This document shows, in pieces, positions 52,539 through 63,526 of a stretch of 64,000 bases of DNA. The stretch's first letter is position 1, and every line of letters begins with the position of its first letter. The DNA is from Letharia columbiana. Taxonomy: Eukaryota; Ascomycota; Lecanoromycetes; Lecanorales; Parmeliaceae. The translations under genes and the position numbers were made by a program. The notes beneath the pieces were generated by a model. It made no database searches. It saw only the letters and a program-made list of their open reading frames with translations, and was not told where the DNA came from. The stretch spans positions 2,119,501-2,183,500 of the forward strand of contig NW_023501036.1 of assembly GCF_014066305.1 (NCBI RefSeq), in the 5' to 3' direction.

Positions 52539-55500
52539 ATGGCGGACTCGCAATCGACTTCCCACGATAAGCCTATTGTCCAAATGGTGAGTGCAGTAGA
52601 TGAGCGACATGGCACAGCAACAGTATACTGACTCTGCTTGCAGCCATGGGGCTTGCACCTTCTTAGTGATCACACTAGCGAAGCTAGACAGGGGGGAGTT
52701 GTTGTGGAGTTGGTGCCTCTTCACGTTAGGCGGTAGCGCTTATCTTGCTGATGCGTGTAATCCAGCATTATCGCCGTTCATGGTCTTGGCGCGAATCCTG
52801 ACCACGCTTGGGTGCGGCATAAAAATACGACTGCGGGACCCGATAAAGATGTGCGATGGCTCACGGATCTGCTACCGCAGACATTCCGTGATTTTGAACC
52901 CAGTATCAGTGCTCGCATCTTCTGTTTCAACTATCAGTCTGCGTGGCTTGGACCGCAGCTGAGCAGGAACCGACTGGAAGGTCTCGCAGGGAGGTTGCTG
53001 GATGATGTCCACAATGGCAGAGGCAAGGTAAGTCATATCCATGAAGGACTCTTCTATGCGATACTTACTAATCGTGACTGCAGAGTGGCACTGTGTCAGA
53101 TCGACCACTCATCTTTATTGGCCATTCCTTCGGTGGACTGGTGATCGAGCAAGCGGTAGTCCAAGCAAACTCTGCGGGGGGTAGGTATGAGTATCTCATT
53201 AAGCTTATTGGCGGCGTCGTCCTTCTTGGAACCCCTCACCAGGGATCAAAGTCTCAAAAGTGGGGCTCGATCCTGGCAAATCTGGCCCGTTTAATCGACT
53301 ATGGTGAGACCGGACTGATGGAAGAGGTGGATGAGAAGTCGATGAAAATATTCGACCTAATCTCTGAATTCAAGAAAATCATGATCAGCATTGACCTGGC
53401 GAAGACAGCTGTCATATGCTTCTACGAGAATCATCCGACGAACTATTTGTCGCGGGTGATCAAGACCGGACCGTGGCTTCAGAGACAAACGTCATCCGTG
53501 GTGAGAATAATAGATTGGCTTTCTAGGCATCAGAACAATCACTAACGACAGCAAGGTTGTTGAAGAGACGTCGGCGGTGTTGTCCGGATTCTATTCCATC
53601 GTCTTGGATTCGGACCATTTGAAGTTGAACAAGTTCGCAAGTCCACAGGACGGGAACTACATGTCTGTGTCCTCGAACCTGTGCAGAATAGCGGCAGCAG
53701 CGCCCGAAATCTTTCGAAGCCGTCGAAAAGGTCAGTGGAAATAAAGCGAGTTGTCTGATTGCTTTTGGCTGACTGCAAATCTGCAAAAAGGGACGGCGTC
53801 TAATCAGGACAAGTACTTTTTAGTATCTCGAGAACGAGTCAAGGATTTTATTGGCCGTGATAGTCTGCTTGACCAAATTTGGTCGCATTTCTCCCGCGAC
53901 CAAACAGGACCACCGCCATGTTTGATCCTCCACGCCCTTGGAGGGCAAGGTAAAAGCCAGATTGCGTTGGAGTACTGTCGAAGGTGGCGAGAAACGTACC
54001 GTGGTGTCTTCTGGATCAACGCCAATTCTGAGATGACGGTCACGCAATCATACGCTACGATTGCGGCCGAACTGCCGGGAGGATCATTACACGGGACAGA
54101 TGATAGCGCCGCTTTGATCAAGGTGGTCAAAGAACGTCTAGAACAGTGGAGTGAAGCGTGGTTATTGGTGTTTGATAACTACGATGAGCCTGAGCGACTC
54201 CCTGCAATCAGGCAATTCATTCCAACCAGTAGGCGGTTTTCCGTTGTTGATGGTCGAGGCGTTGCTGACCTCAAGGCTAGAGGGGCACGGTCATGTCCTT
54301 TTTACCAGCCGTAATCGAGATCTCAGTCGACTCGGCACGCTTCTTGAAATCCCACCGATGGCGGCGGACGAGGGCGTAAGGCTTTTACTGCGTGGGTACG
54401 ACGTTAATGACATACAACAAGCACACCACGACGCGGCGTTGAGAATCGTCAACCGCCTGGGTCAACTCGCTCTTGCTATCGATCAGGCAGCCGCGTACAT
54501 CAAGTACAAAAGGATGCCGCTAGATCGATTAGGAGATTTCCTGACCACGTACGAGGCCGAGCGACGTCGAATTCTCTCCTATACTCCGAAAAAGTTTTGG
54601 GAGTATCGGAAGATGCAGAGTCAAGGACAAGCGGAACATATCAGCGCCTTCACTACATGGGAAATGTCCTTTCAGCAACTAGGGTCAGGAGACGAGCCGT
54701 GGAAGAAAGTTGAGGCACATTTCCTGACATTGTCTGCTTTTTTCGCTCCTACTTCAATCACTGAGTCTCTTTTCCGCTACTATCACGAAAGATATGGCGG
54801 TAAAGTAGAATGGATACAGAAATTCAGCCTGGCCGATGGGGACGAGGGGGACGAGGAGGACGAGAAGTCGGGCATGCTGTCTTCCGGCGGTGGAACTCAT
54901 GGTACGTGGGATTCTGATCGATACTGGGACATTGTCGACAAGTCGGCCGAACTGTCTCTGCTGCAAAGCGTCTCCCCAGGAACAGGCCAGCAGGGAGCAA
55001 GTTTTTCCTTGCATCCGCTTATCCGAGACTGGTTGCAGCTCCGATTGAAAGGAAAGGAGCGCCAAAAGTATACGCAGGAAGCGATCGAGGTCTTAGCATG
55101 CTGTGCGAAGGCATACGGGATTCGCTCGACTAGTTTGGAGGAAAGGACAGCGCTGATAACGCACATGGATGTGTCCTTGTCAAACGATGAAGAAATCTTG
55201 GAGCCGCAAGACAGACTTGGTTGTAATGTTGCAAATCGCAAAGCGGCAAGCTGGTTTGCAAGTTTCTATGCGCATCAAGGGCGATATCGTACAACTGAAT
55301 CCCTATTTCGCCGTTTGGTAGAGACTCTTAAGAGTAAAGTAAGCGAAGAGCATCCTTTGACGCTAGTGCACATGAGCAATCTAGCGATGACCTTGAAAAT
55401 TAATGGCAAGTACGAAGAGGCTGACTCAATACACCGACAAACCTTGAGGCTGAGGAAGAAGGTACTGGGGGAGAATCATGTTGATACCTTGATAAGTATG

Positions 55501-56241
55501 CACGACCTGGCATCGTTATTGAGTGAACGGCGCAAACTTGAAGAAGCAGAATCACTATGTCGACAAACAATAAAGTTACGAGAAACGGAGTTGGGAAGTC
55601 AGCATCCTGATACCTTGTCAAGCATAAGCATGTTGGCCGACATACTGGGCAATCGAAAGAAATATGAGGAGGCCGAAGAACTTTTCCGCTCGACATTGCT
55701 GACGCAAGGAACGGTATTGGGCAAAGAACATCCTCTTACATTACGAACTATGACCAACCTTGCGGTTGTATTGCGGAACCAAAAGAAGTACGATGAAGCC
55801 GAACAAATTGATCGATCGGTATTGATGACGAGGGAAATCGTACTCGGCAAAGAACATCCTAATACATTGACTACTATGAGTAACCTAGTGAGATTATTGA
55901 TTCTCCAAGAAAGTTACGACGAGGCCGAGCGGGTGGGTCGACAGACATTGATGATGCAAAACATTGTATTGGGTAATGAACATCCTGAAACATTGGAGAG
56001 CATGAACAATTTGGCCGTGCTTTTAATGTACCAAAACAAATACGAAGAGGCCGAGCGGATGGGCCGACAGGCATTGATGATGGGAGACACGGTAAACGGC
56101 AAAGAGCATCCTGACACGTTGTTGAGTATGGAGAATGTGGCATGCTCGTTGATGGGGCAACGACAAATACGACGAGGCCGAGCGGTTATATCGACAGGTA
56201 TTGATGCTGAGAGAAAAGGTATCAGGCAAAGAGCATCCTGA
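52539..56241 (+). CDS. NLR-like receptor: SesB-type hydrolase, NB-ARC, TPR (7 exons)
   Basis: The model gives 1121 aa. Exons are 52539-52586, 52644-52708, 52766-53027, 53084-53500, 53556-53730, 53791-54228 and 54281-56241; all six introns are 52-60 bp and phases agree. Residues about 20-280 form an alpha/beta hydrolase like SesB/DUF676: DIIAVHGLGANPDHAW, nucleophile elbow IFIGHSFGG with the likely catalytic Ser, and GVVLLGTPHQGS. The NB-ARC (about 335-600) has FIGRDSLLDQIW, P-loop LGGQGKSQIA, WLLVFDNYD (Walker B), GHGHVLFTSRNRD and GQLALAIDQAAAYI. From about 770 on come 42-residue TPRs of the kinesin-light-chain type (KYEEAE...RQ...LG.EHP.TL..M.NLA). In such receptors repeats sense a ligand, NB-ARC oligomerises and the N-terminal domain acts as effector. 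A one-base shift at 56161 ends the frame at 56241 although TPR coding continues to about 56440. Confidence 0.92.
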
Positions 56242-56450
56242 TGCGTTGTTGGGTATGAAGAATCTGGTGTACCTGTTGATGAGGCAAGGTAAATACGACG
56301 AGGCCGAGCGGATGGGCCGACAGGCATTGATGCTGAGAGAAAAGGTATCCGGCAAAGAGCATCCTGATACGTTGTTGAGTATGGTGAATCTGGCGAACAC
56401 ATTGAGGAGGCAAGGCAAATACAAAGAAGCCGAGCGAACATTTGAGTGGG
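55264..56450 (+). repeat. TPR array, 126-bp units, last units near-identical
   Basis: About ten 42-codon units. Units starting near 56041, 56167 and 56293 are exactly 126 bp apart. They share long identical DNA blocks (gaggccgagcgg, gcaaagagcatcctga, tgagagaaaaggtatc), whereas the upstream units are diverged. This is the signature of recent unit duplication or gene conversion in the ligand-sensing part of an NLR-like gene. Confidence 0.85.
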
Positions 56451-56608
56451 GAGACGAAGGAGAGGGGAGCGGCAGTGGAGAGCGACGCGACGAGGGAGAT
56501 GGGAACGAACGGTTGCGGCCAAGGATAACAGGAGTATTGGCGAGGAAGCTGCCATTATCTAGCAAATTGTCTCCTCACTATAAAGGCAGACGGAGAAATA
56601 CGATGTAA
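56201..56608 (+). pseudogene. Frameshifted 3' part of the NLR-like gene
   Basis: In the frame one base ahead of the main frame, TPR coding continues past 56161: KYDEAERLYRQVLMLREKV, then two more units (HPDALLGMKNLVYLLMRQGK, HPDTLLSMVNLANTLRRQGK). A non-repeat tail rich in Gly/Arg/Glu follows and stops at 56608. The extra base is a C in caacgac. If the base is an artefact, the receptor would be about 120 residues longer with three more repeats. If real, the protein is C-terminally truncated with 18 odd residues at the end. Confidence 0.8.
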
Positions 56609-56745
56609 TGGGCACCCTCAGATGGTTGGCCCGTAGATCAATGTGGACCGCATCATACTACAAAGGCTTGTCTAACAGGATTTATACTATTCTTGTTTCA
56701 CAAAGCAGCATCTGAGGCAGTTCCGGTCGCGAGCCCAGTAGTCTT

Positions 56746-59559
56746 CTATCCATAGTACCACGATTCGAAACGCAGATCTGGACTTCTAAGAAAAGTAGAC
56801 CGATGCCAATCCTCCAATTTCGAGAAATAGTAAGCGGCCACATTCTCCTCAATCGGGCATGCTGGGCAAGCTTCTGGGAAATTGCCGCAAACGCAGAATG
56901 CTTTCATCATACCCTTTTGCACGAGTGGAATGTCAACCTTGCCCCTACCGATGAGACCCTCATTTAGGGTACGCATATTGAAGTCTTGTGAAATCCCATT
57001 CATCTCCCTCCTCCAGACGTCTGTAAGTTAGTAACTCTGTTTGTACAGCGGCCTGAAGGGGTGCGAGAACTTTGTTCCCGCCAAAGAAATTCTCGTGGTC
57101 AGGACTGTCAGGACAGTAGGGCAGGTGGGGTTCACGACTTGCTTCTTCACCTGCGCTCGTCTGGTCTTCGCGGTATTCATTGAAGGTACTGAACTCATTC
57201 TCATCCTCCCTTTCGTTTGAGATGGACCGTCGCCTAGAAGGTCTGGCTTTCCATTCTGCTTGTGAGTGCCTGAGAACAATAGTGAGGACCTGCCAACCTG
57301 TACTCAGCTCCCTAGACCACATCGAACTCAAGCTAGCCGGCACCTTCATCGCGAGCTCAACAGGGTCCATTTCCTCGTGGCTGCATTCGTCAACATCTTC
57401 ATTGCCCGGAAGAGCCTGCGCAGAGACATTTGCCTTTAGCAGGGGATTTGCTCCATAACTCAAGAGGCAGAGCAGACAGGCGAGGATGCCAAACGGAGTT
57501 TCGTTTTTGCAACCAGAGCGAGAAAGATGCAGTCCAACCAAAGTCAAGGTATGTAGGGGTAAAAGCTGCAGCTTAAGTCCATAATGCGAGCAACGTCTCA
57601 GTAACAGCACACTTGGTACGTTGATGTCTGGCCTCCAGCGAGGCCCGTGCCCGAAGACGGTTCCTAAGCAATGACAACTGGTCTGAACCGAGGTGTGACA
57701 GACCATGTGCTTCCATTGAAATGGTATGCCCGAAGGACCGTTCGCCAAAAGCGTGCGAACGCAATCAGAGTCAGCGTTCCATCGACCGCAGATATCCACG
57801 TCTTCTCCCTCAAAACGTTTGTCTTCCTTGAAAATGACGTCAACTACACTGGGCAAGCAAGACGTGTGAGCTTTGAGTATGCTAATCATGAGTTGATCTA
57901 GAACTGGATGGCCCAGGTCATTGACATAATTTTGAGAGCGCGCGGATGATCGAGAGCGTCGAGAACATTGCAGCATGTCTTTGACCCGTCTAGGTATCTG
58001 ATGGCGAGGTGAAGCGAGTAGAGCCCGGTGATGTCAACGTTCTCCCCAATTTCTTCAAGGAGGCCAATTACTAAGTTCACATTTCGACTCATGATGCTGA
58101 AGCCAAGAGCCTCTTTGAGAAGCTCTTTAGGTGAGCCTCGTGTCGCTCTGGCCTTTAGATCCACTGCTATCGGCAAACCATCGAGGCTGAGGTTGCTAAA
58201 ACCGTTGCTTTCGAGGTTATCGCTGAGCTTACCAGTGAACTGTTTGGAGTCACAAAAGCCAGGCCACGTTGGCCAACTTTTCTCGTCGTTGAAGTTGAGA
58301 TTCTCTGTTGGGAAACGTGGTGGGGAACGTGGTGGGGAAGAGATTGGCAAGCCGTAGGGATCGTAGTGAATGCTCCACCGACAAAGAGACGACAGCATCC
58401 TCACGGAGCTTACCAGGGTGGCATCAATGGTCTCGTCCTCTCTCGGAGCCGGCTGGGATGCTGTAGTACCCATACTCACTCCCGGTGTGTCCGGCGAAGA
58501 GATTGAGATAGATTCTCGTTGACGGTAGTCATTGAAGCCAGGAATATCAGCAGTCCAAACTTGAGGACCCCGGCCCGAGAGCTTTGTTGTTTTAAAGGCG
58601 AAGAGCCAATACTAATACATCCAAGTCGACATGTTGCTATACATGCGGTCAGGAGCGCCGGCACCAGTACTGGATAGATTACCTACACCCTCTATAGTTT
58701 TTCCATTGATTTAAGCAGCTCCATGTGTCTTCCTTGTACGAAGAGCCGCGCTCTACCAATAGCAGTCGTTTCTGTGACAGCCACAGCCATGGGAGACGGC
58801 GCTCCATGCGGGAACTGTGGAGCAGTGACTACAACGTCACTGAGTGATAAGACGTGATCCGCAGCTCTGGCTGCTGAAGATCTCATAGTACCGTAAGACA
58901 TATTCCAATTCATAAATCTGGCCAACAATGAGTGGGTCAGAAGCTGCTGCTGGGCTCAAGAGCCTTTACATATTATTACCACTCTGAGCGATATGTCCAG
59001 AGAAGGAGCTAACATCTCCGACCGCTCCAGACGGCTGCTGGGCTCAAGAGCCTTTACCTATTATTACCACTCTGAGTGATATGTCCAGAGAAGGAGCTAA
59101 TAACTCCGACCGCTCCGCCTGCGTCTGGTTGTAGTATGATCGCCCTTCTTCTCTCAGTCCTGACATATCTCCGTAGGTTCTTGGTGTCAAATTTTTGCAC
59201 TCCGCGTGTGATAGCGGACGATGCGCCCAGCTATACCCTTGTTTAGATGACTTGAAACAACGCGGCCTTCTCCGAAATCGAGACATTCTTCTTCAACTTC
59301 CACTTCTTGGTTACCTAATATTTATACTGGGACTCACTAGATACAGAAGAGAGGAATCAACATTCGGCTCTGAAGGCGCGATCAGCAAAGGGTGTATGCA
59401 GGTGAGACTCACGCTGCGTCGAATGCGTACTGATCATTGATAGCTTTGATGACGTTGGATAGGCTCCAGTTCTCATGAATGTACAGACGCTCGACGGTAG
59501 GGTTGAGAAGCTCCCATTTCCGATCGAATGGGACACCAAGAAGCGAAAGGGGAAGACAT
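56746..59559 (-). pseudogene. Clr5/ankyrin-type protein gene, broken
   Basis: The 5' part (from the ATG at 59559) encodes a Clr5-type domain: DRKWELLNPTVERLYIHENW, SLSNVIKAINDQYAFDAA, an intron at 59337-59411 (donor GTGAGT), then ESQYKY, an in-frame TAG, and VTKKWKLKKNV. The middle has GRARLFVQGRHMELL (near 58720). From 58473 a long frame reads NVDITGLYSLHLAIRYLDGS. At about 57930 a missing A shifts it to YVNDLGHPVLDQLMISILKA and EDVDICGRWNADSDCVRTLL, RRLEEGDEW. An extra G at about 56990 shifts it again to SQDFNMRTLNEGL and ENVAAYYFSKLEDWHRSTFL, stop at 56746. Clr5/ankyrin proteins are large, variable families in these fungi. An 88-bp tandem duplication interrupts the middle. It is tail-to-tail with the NLR-like gene. 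Confidence 0.65.
58947..59122. repeat. 88-bp tandem duplication
   Basis: Two copies (58947-59034 and 59035-59122) share ctgctgggctcaagagcc, then tattattaccactctgag, then gatatgtccagagaaggagc and a ccgaccgctcc end, with only a few mismatches. 88 is not a multiple of three, so if this segment was coding in the Clr5-type gene the duplication itself disrupts the frame. Confidence 0.85.
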
Positions 59560-60323
59560 TGTGGATCCACCAGATCCATAGTGAACAACGACTAGCAACG
59601 TCGAGGTTGATACGATTGAGCTGGTGAAATATAAGGAGAAGGCTGTTGAGTATGAGAAAGAAAATAGGAATATCCGCATATTTGCATATGGCCCTGAGGC
59701 TGGGAGAGCAGGGTCCTCGGACACGTGTCCATTGATCTGGCCACATTGAACAAGCCATGGTAAAAGGAGACGGAGGTGCAATATTGAAAGGGTAGGTAGA
59801 GTGATACGTATGAAGCGGTGGGTGAGACGCCAAGGCGAGCAAAAGAAGACTGACCATAGAGAGACGAGAGAGGATACTTTAGACTTCCGAGTCCAAGGCG
59901 AAAGCGCGGGAAGCGGCTTTAGCAGTCGTGGCGTCTGAAGCCTCGGAAGCTAAGGCTTAGTCGTAGATCATCCAACATCACATCCCGCGTCTTATTTGGC
60001 TCCTAGTCTCATTCTACACGCTGAACAGAAGTGTACTGTCCAATCGAGTGAAAGAACAGGGCAGGTATTGGACGCACCTCTACAGAAAGGGCCAATAGAT
60101 GGGAAGTGGCGGCACACACCGTAACCGACCGGCTTACCCACAACCATGGACGCTAATGCAAACAAAAGTAGACTGGCCAATCATCGGACTTTAGGGTGTC
60201 GCAAAGAAACCCTGCCATCGATGCTCCGTCGAGGATCGGAGCGCAGGCCGATAGACAGGAGCTCTTCTTGGAAGGCGGGTTTGAAACATGGCGACGCGAT
60301 GATTCAAACCCAAGCCGAGGCAG
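59560..60323. other. No confident gene; two similar signal-peptide-like stretches
   Basis: Minus-strand sequences at 59857-59826 and 60180-60149 match at 25 of 32 bases and encode (M/L)VSLLLLALAS and (L)ASLLLFALAS. The second continues into a short Cys-containing frame ending at 59992 but starts with TTG, not ATG. They may be leftovers of a duplicated small secreted gene. Nothing more can be supported. Confidence 0.3.
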
Positions 60324-60795
60324 GGGGTAAATTACAATTTACCCCAAAACCTTGATCCTTACAATTTCCCTAATTAATTTTCTACCCCTCCACCAAATCT
60401 TGGGGTATGAAATGTATTTCATTTTTTGGGTATGAATTTGTAATTATTAGACTACGTTTTAGTGCCCGGCACTTAACGTCCCTAAAGAAGCCCGGAGCCT
60501 TAAAAGCCCCTAGAAAATTGAACCCTAAATTTATCGCGGATTGGGGTGAGTTGGGTATATAAGAGCTCGCCTCAGCCCCGGAGCGAGATTTCGACGGTTA
60601 CGGCGAACCCTAGGGTCTTCGTTCGGGGCTCCCGGGGCCGGTCCGGCCTGATTTCCAACCCCGAAGCCTAACCTCAGCGCACTATGGTAAATTATTTTCT
60701 ACCCCAAGGAATGGCATTACGATTCTACCCCATTGGGGTTGAAATTTTGGGGTTTTTGTAAGGATCCAGGTTTTGGGGTTGATTTGTATTTACCC
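60324..60795. mobile_element. Non-autonomous hAT-like element (MITE)
   Basis: An element of about 470 bp with imperfect terminal inverted repeats of about 40 bp. The left end begins gggtaaattacaatttaccc, with caaaacc and gatccttacaa after it. The right end, reverse-complemented, begins gggtaaatacaaatcaaccc, also with caaaacc and gatccttacaa. gaggcag flanks both sides (60317-60323 and 60796-60802); counting ambiguous end bases the duplication is 7-9 bp, fitting the 8-bp duplications of hAT elements. No transposase is inside. The middle is GC-rich with a tatataag box at about 60557 and a second internal pair of taccccaa motifs. Confidence 0.8.
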
Positions 60796-60802
60796 GAGGC
60801 AG

Positions 60803-61431
60803 CGTCACGCAGGAACACGGACGATATTTCGGTTGGAGCCTCTGCATGCGTGATACGATAGAAAGGAGGACCAGGCAGGCTGCATACATACATACATACA
60901 CAGAGCCTTCTAGACTTCAGTCCGGACGGGACACTTGCACGCATTGCCGCAGTGTCCGATGAGATAGATGATCGACTCCCAACGCGAAAAATCCCCCGCC
61001 GGCCCCAAAGACTCAATGCTTGTTTCGTTCCTCCCGTACTGCTGTTCATGTCTATAATGGCAAGGCGAGTGCCATTGCAGGGTGTTGGTTTCGACGAAAC
61101 ATTTCACCAGCTCAGTAGAACTGGGTATGATGAGATATCAGTTGTGGTCCCACTACTAGGAGGAGCGAAACAAGTAGTGGGGTCACAACTAACAAGATCT
61201 TTCAGCTGCGGATTCAATCCTCCATGGTTCTTTTACCAGGCTGCGATGACAGTCAGGAAACACACTCCACTTCGAGTGCTGCACCAGGTTCTCGTGCGTG
61301 AACAGATTGGGCGAGCGCCGCCCTCTTTTCGTGCGTCTGAGGCTAGGCCTCCTGAGTTACAAATTGTTTATATTTCCAATGTGGACTCATTAAATTTCCT
61401 TCATTTCTTCACGTTACTTCTCGGTCTTCGC
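60803..61431. other. No confident gene
   Basis: The plus-strand frame 60952-61479 overlaps the end of the carboxylesterase gene and has no domain. A catacatacatacata microsatellite lies at about 60883-60900. Otherwise nothing. Confidence 0.4.
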
Positions 61432-63526
61432 CTATTGCGGCACCCTGGGCGCGACCTCTCTCCAAAACTGACATCGTGAACCTCTACCGCCCTCCCAGGT
61501 GTCAGCGTTGACCAGTCGAAAGTCGTTGCTAACGCCCGGGTCCAAACGAAGGTCATACGAATAGCTAGGCGTCACCAAGACGCTCTGCACCGTCCCGCCC
61601 GTCGTGTTGAGGTTCATCTGGATATTCGACGTGTCCGAGTACGTTGGCCAGTGCAAGTTACTGCCATGGCCTCGAGGCACTGTTGCGTATGTAGCGTTCC
61701 CGCTGGCTTCGATGATCGGAATCACCGGACTGTTATTCATGATGAAATTGCCCCATAATTTCTGGAAAGCATAAATAAAATCTAGGGTTGGTGTCGTTGC
61801 GTTAACTGAAAAGTATGCGGTCAGGTCAGCGCCATGGTACGCTGGAGTGACAGAATACTGGTATTTCCAGCTCTCTCTTCCGGCACCTGAGAACGCTTCT
61901 GCGAACCAGTAACCAGGACAGGTAAATGTGACCTCGCTGTTGAGATTGAATGCGCGCTGTTTTTGACCTGTGGCGAACTCGGATTGGTTCAGAGCTGTAG
62001 GTCCGCTGTTGCCAAGGGTATCGAACAGTGGTGCTGAAAGGTCAGTGTTGGAATTGTCAAACCGATAAATCTGCAGAAGGCGTGATTTATCGGCTGCGGT
62101 GAGGGAGGGTAAGGTGGTATTGACATAATTTAGGAAGTCGTCCGCGGTAAGAATTGTTGAAGGGGTCAGCGGAGCACCTTCATTCGCATTATTCTAAGAA
62201 TCTTGTCAGAAGGTAAGTCGGCTGAGAATCTGGCAACTATAGCACACACCCCAATAAGGAGACGTTTCCCGCTCACTGCTTTCTCAAGTAACTGCTGCGA
62301 TGGCGCCGCTTGGACGAAGTTACCGTCAGTGACAGGTAAGAAAGCGAAAGTCCCAAACTCTCCAGACTGCGACACAGTAGCACTAGCGTTTTGTAGCACG
62401 GCCGTGTTCGCGCTCACTAAACAGTCAAAGACAGAGGACTCGGTGGTATTTGAGCCAGCAGTGCAACCGGCAGCTTTGGCAAACGCTTCGTAATACTGGG
62501 TTGGAACCTGATCATTGTAGTGATACTGCTTTGCCAAATACACACTTGCGGCTATAAGCTTTGGAACGAGTTAATCGAGTACTGCTTATTGGGCAGATGC
62601 AATCTTACGTTGTCAAAAAGCGTAACATCCTGCTTGCCCCCGTACGCCATTGCTTGTAGCATGACAGAAGCAGCACCAGCAGACTCACCAGCAAGAGTAA
62701 CCTTCCTGGGATCTCCGCCGAACTTTTTAATATGATTTTGGACCCATCGAAGAGCAAAGTGTTGGTCCAAAAGACCAGCATTGACTTGGCCATTTTGTTT
62801 GACATCTTCAGACGATAGGAATCCAAATGCGCCAAGCCTATATTGGATTATGACTGCAATGAAACCATTGTCGTTTGTGTTAATCAGCTGGCTAGGATCG
62901 TACACTGCCCCAAAGAGACCGTAACCGCCTCCATCTAAAGGAACATTAGCTTTTGGCTAGAGCTTGGGACGAGAATCGGGCGAGTCAGCATACGGATCCA
63001 AAAGATGACTGGCAGGTTCTTCGCATGCGGGGGTGCGTAAACATTGAGGAACAAGCAGTCTTCATCACCTGGTCCCGAATTGAAGCCATATATTGCAGGG
63101 GTTTGCGCAGCGCCGGATTGTGGACAAAGTGGCGGTTGGACTACGGCTTGGGTGATGGTGTTATTCTCTGACGGAGCTGGGGTCTGAGGTGCCTGCCATC
63201 GTAGCTTGCCAATCGGAGGAGCAGCGTATCGGATGCTGCGAAACTTGCGTCAATTGGCATTCTCACATTGTCGAAGGCAAACTCTTAGCAGTCGCAGCGC
63301 ACCCTTTGAATACATTGAGCCCAAATTCGGAGTCGTAGTATCCTTGGTAACGATCATAGCCAAGGTCGACAATTGGAGCAGCAACAGAAGCAGACCGCCT
63401 ATCACTATTGTAGAGGGGCACGATATACCGCGTGGCAGGCGTGGTAGGTGTGTTAGGCGTTGCAGATGTGGCGACAATGCTTGTAAGCAGCACGCAAACT
63501 CTGCACCAAACGCGAGTAAGTTCCAT
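61432..63526 (-). CDS. Secreted type B carboxylesterase/lipase, 5 exons
   Basis: A 620-aa protein. Exons are 63526-63303, 63235-62994, 62934-62609, 62558-62250 and 62193-61432; introns are 67, 59, 50 and 56 bp and phases agree. A signal peptide (MELTRVWCRVCVLLTSIVA) is followed by the alpha/beta-hydrolase core: FKGIRYAAPPIGKLRWQAP, GDEDCLFLNVYAP, oxyanion-hole IHGGGYG (split across intron 2), the nucleophile elbow TLAGESAGAASV with the catalytic Ser, and WVQNHIKKFGGDP just before it. Several N-x-S/T sites suggest glycosylation. The C-terminal region includes CPGYWFAEAFSGAG and a candidate catalytic His near AYHGAD. These enzymes hydrolyse carboxylic esters outside the cell; the substrate is not predictable. 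The gene appears intact. Confidence 0.92.

Noticed and set aside
54229..54280. Frameshift in the NB-ARC domain
   Set aside because: A 52-bp GT..AG intron with a TGCTGAC branch site explains the frame change and restores the GHGHVLFTSRN motif.
60286..60312. tRNA B-box (gattcaaaccc)
   Set aside because: No matching A-box, anticodon arm or acceptor stem could be built around it.
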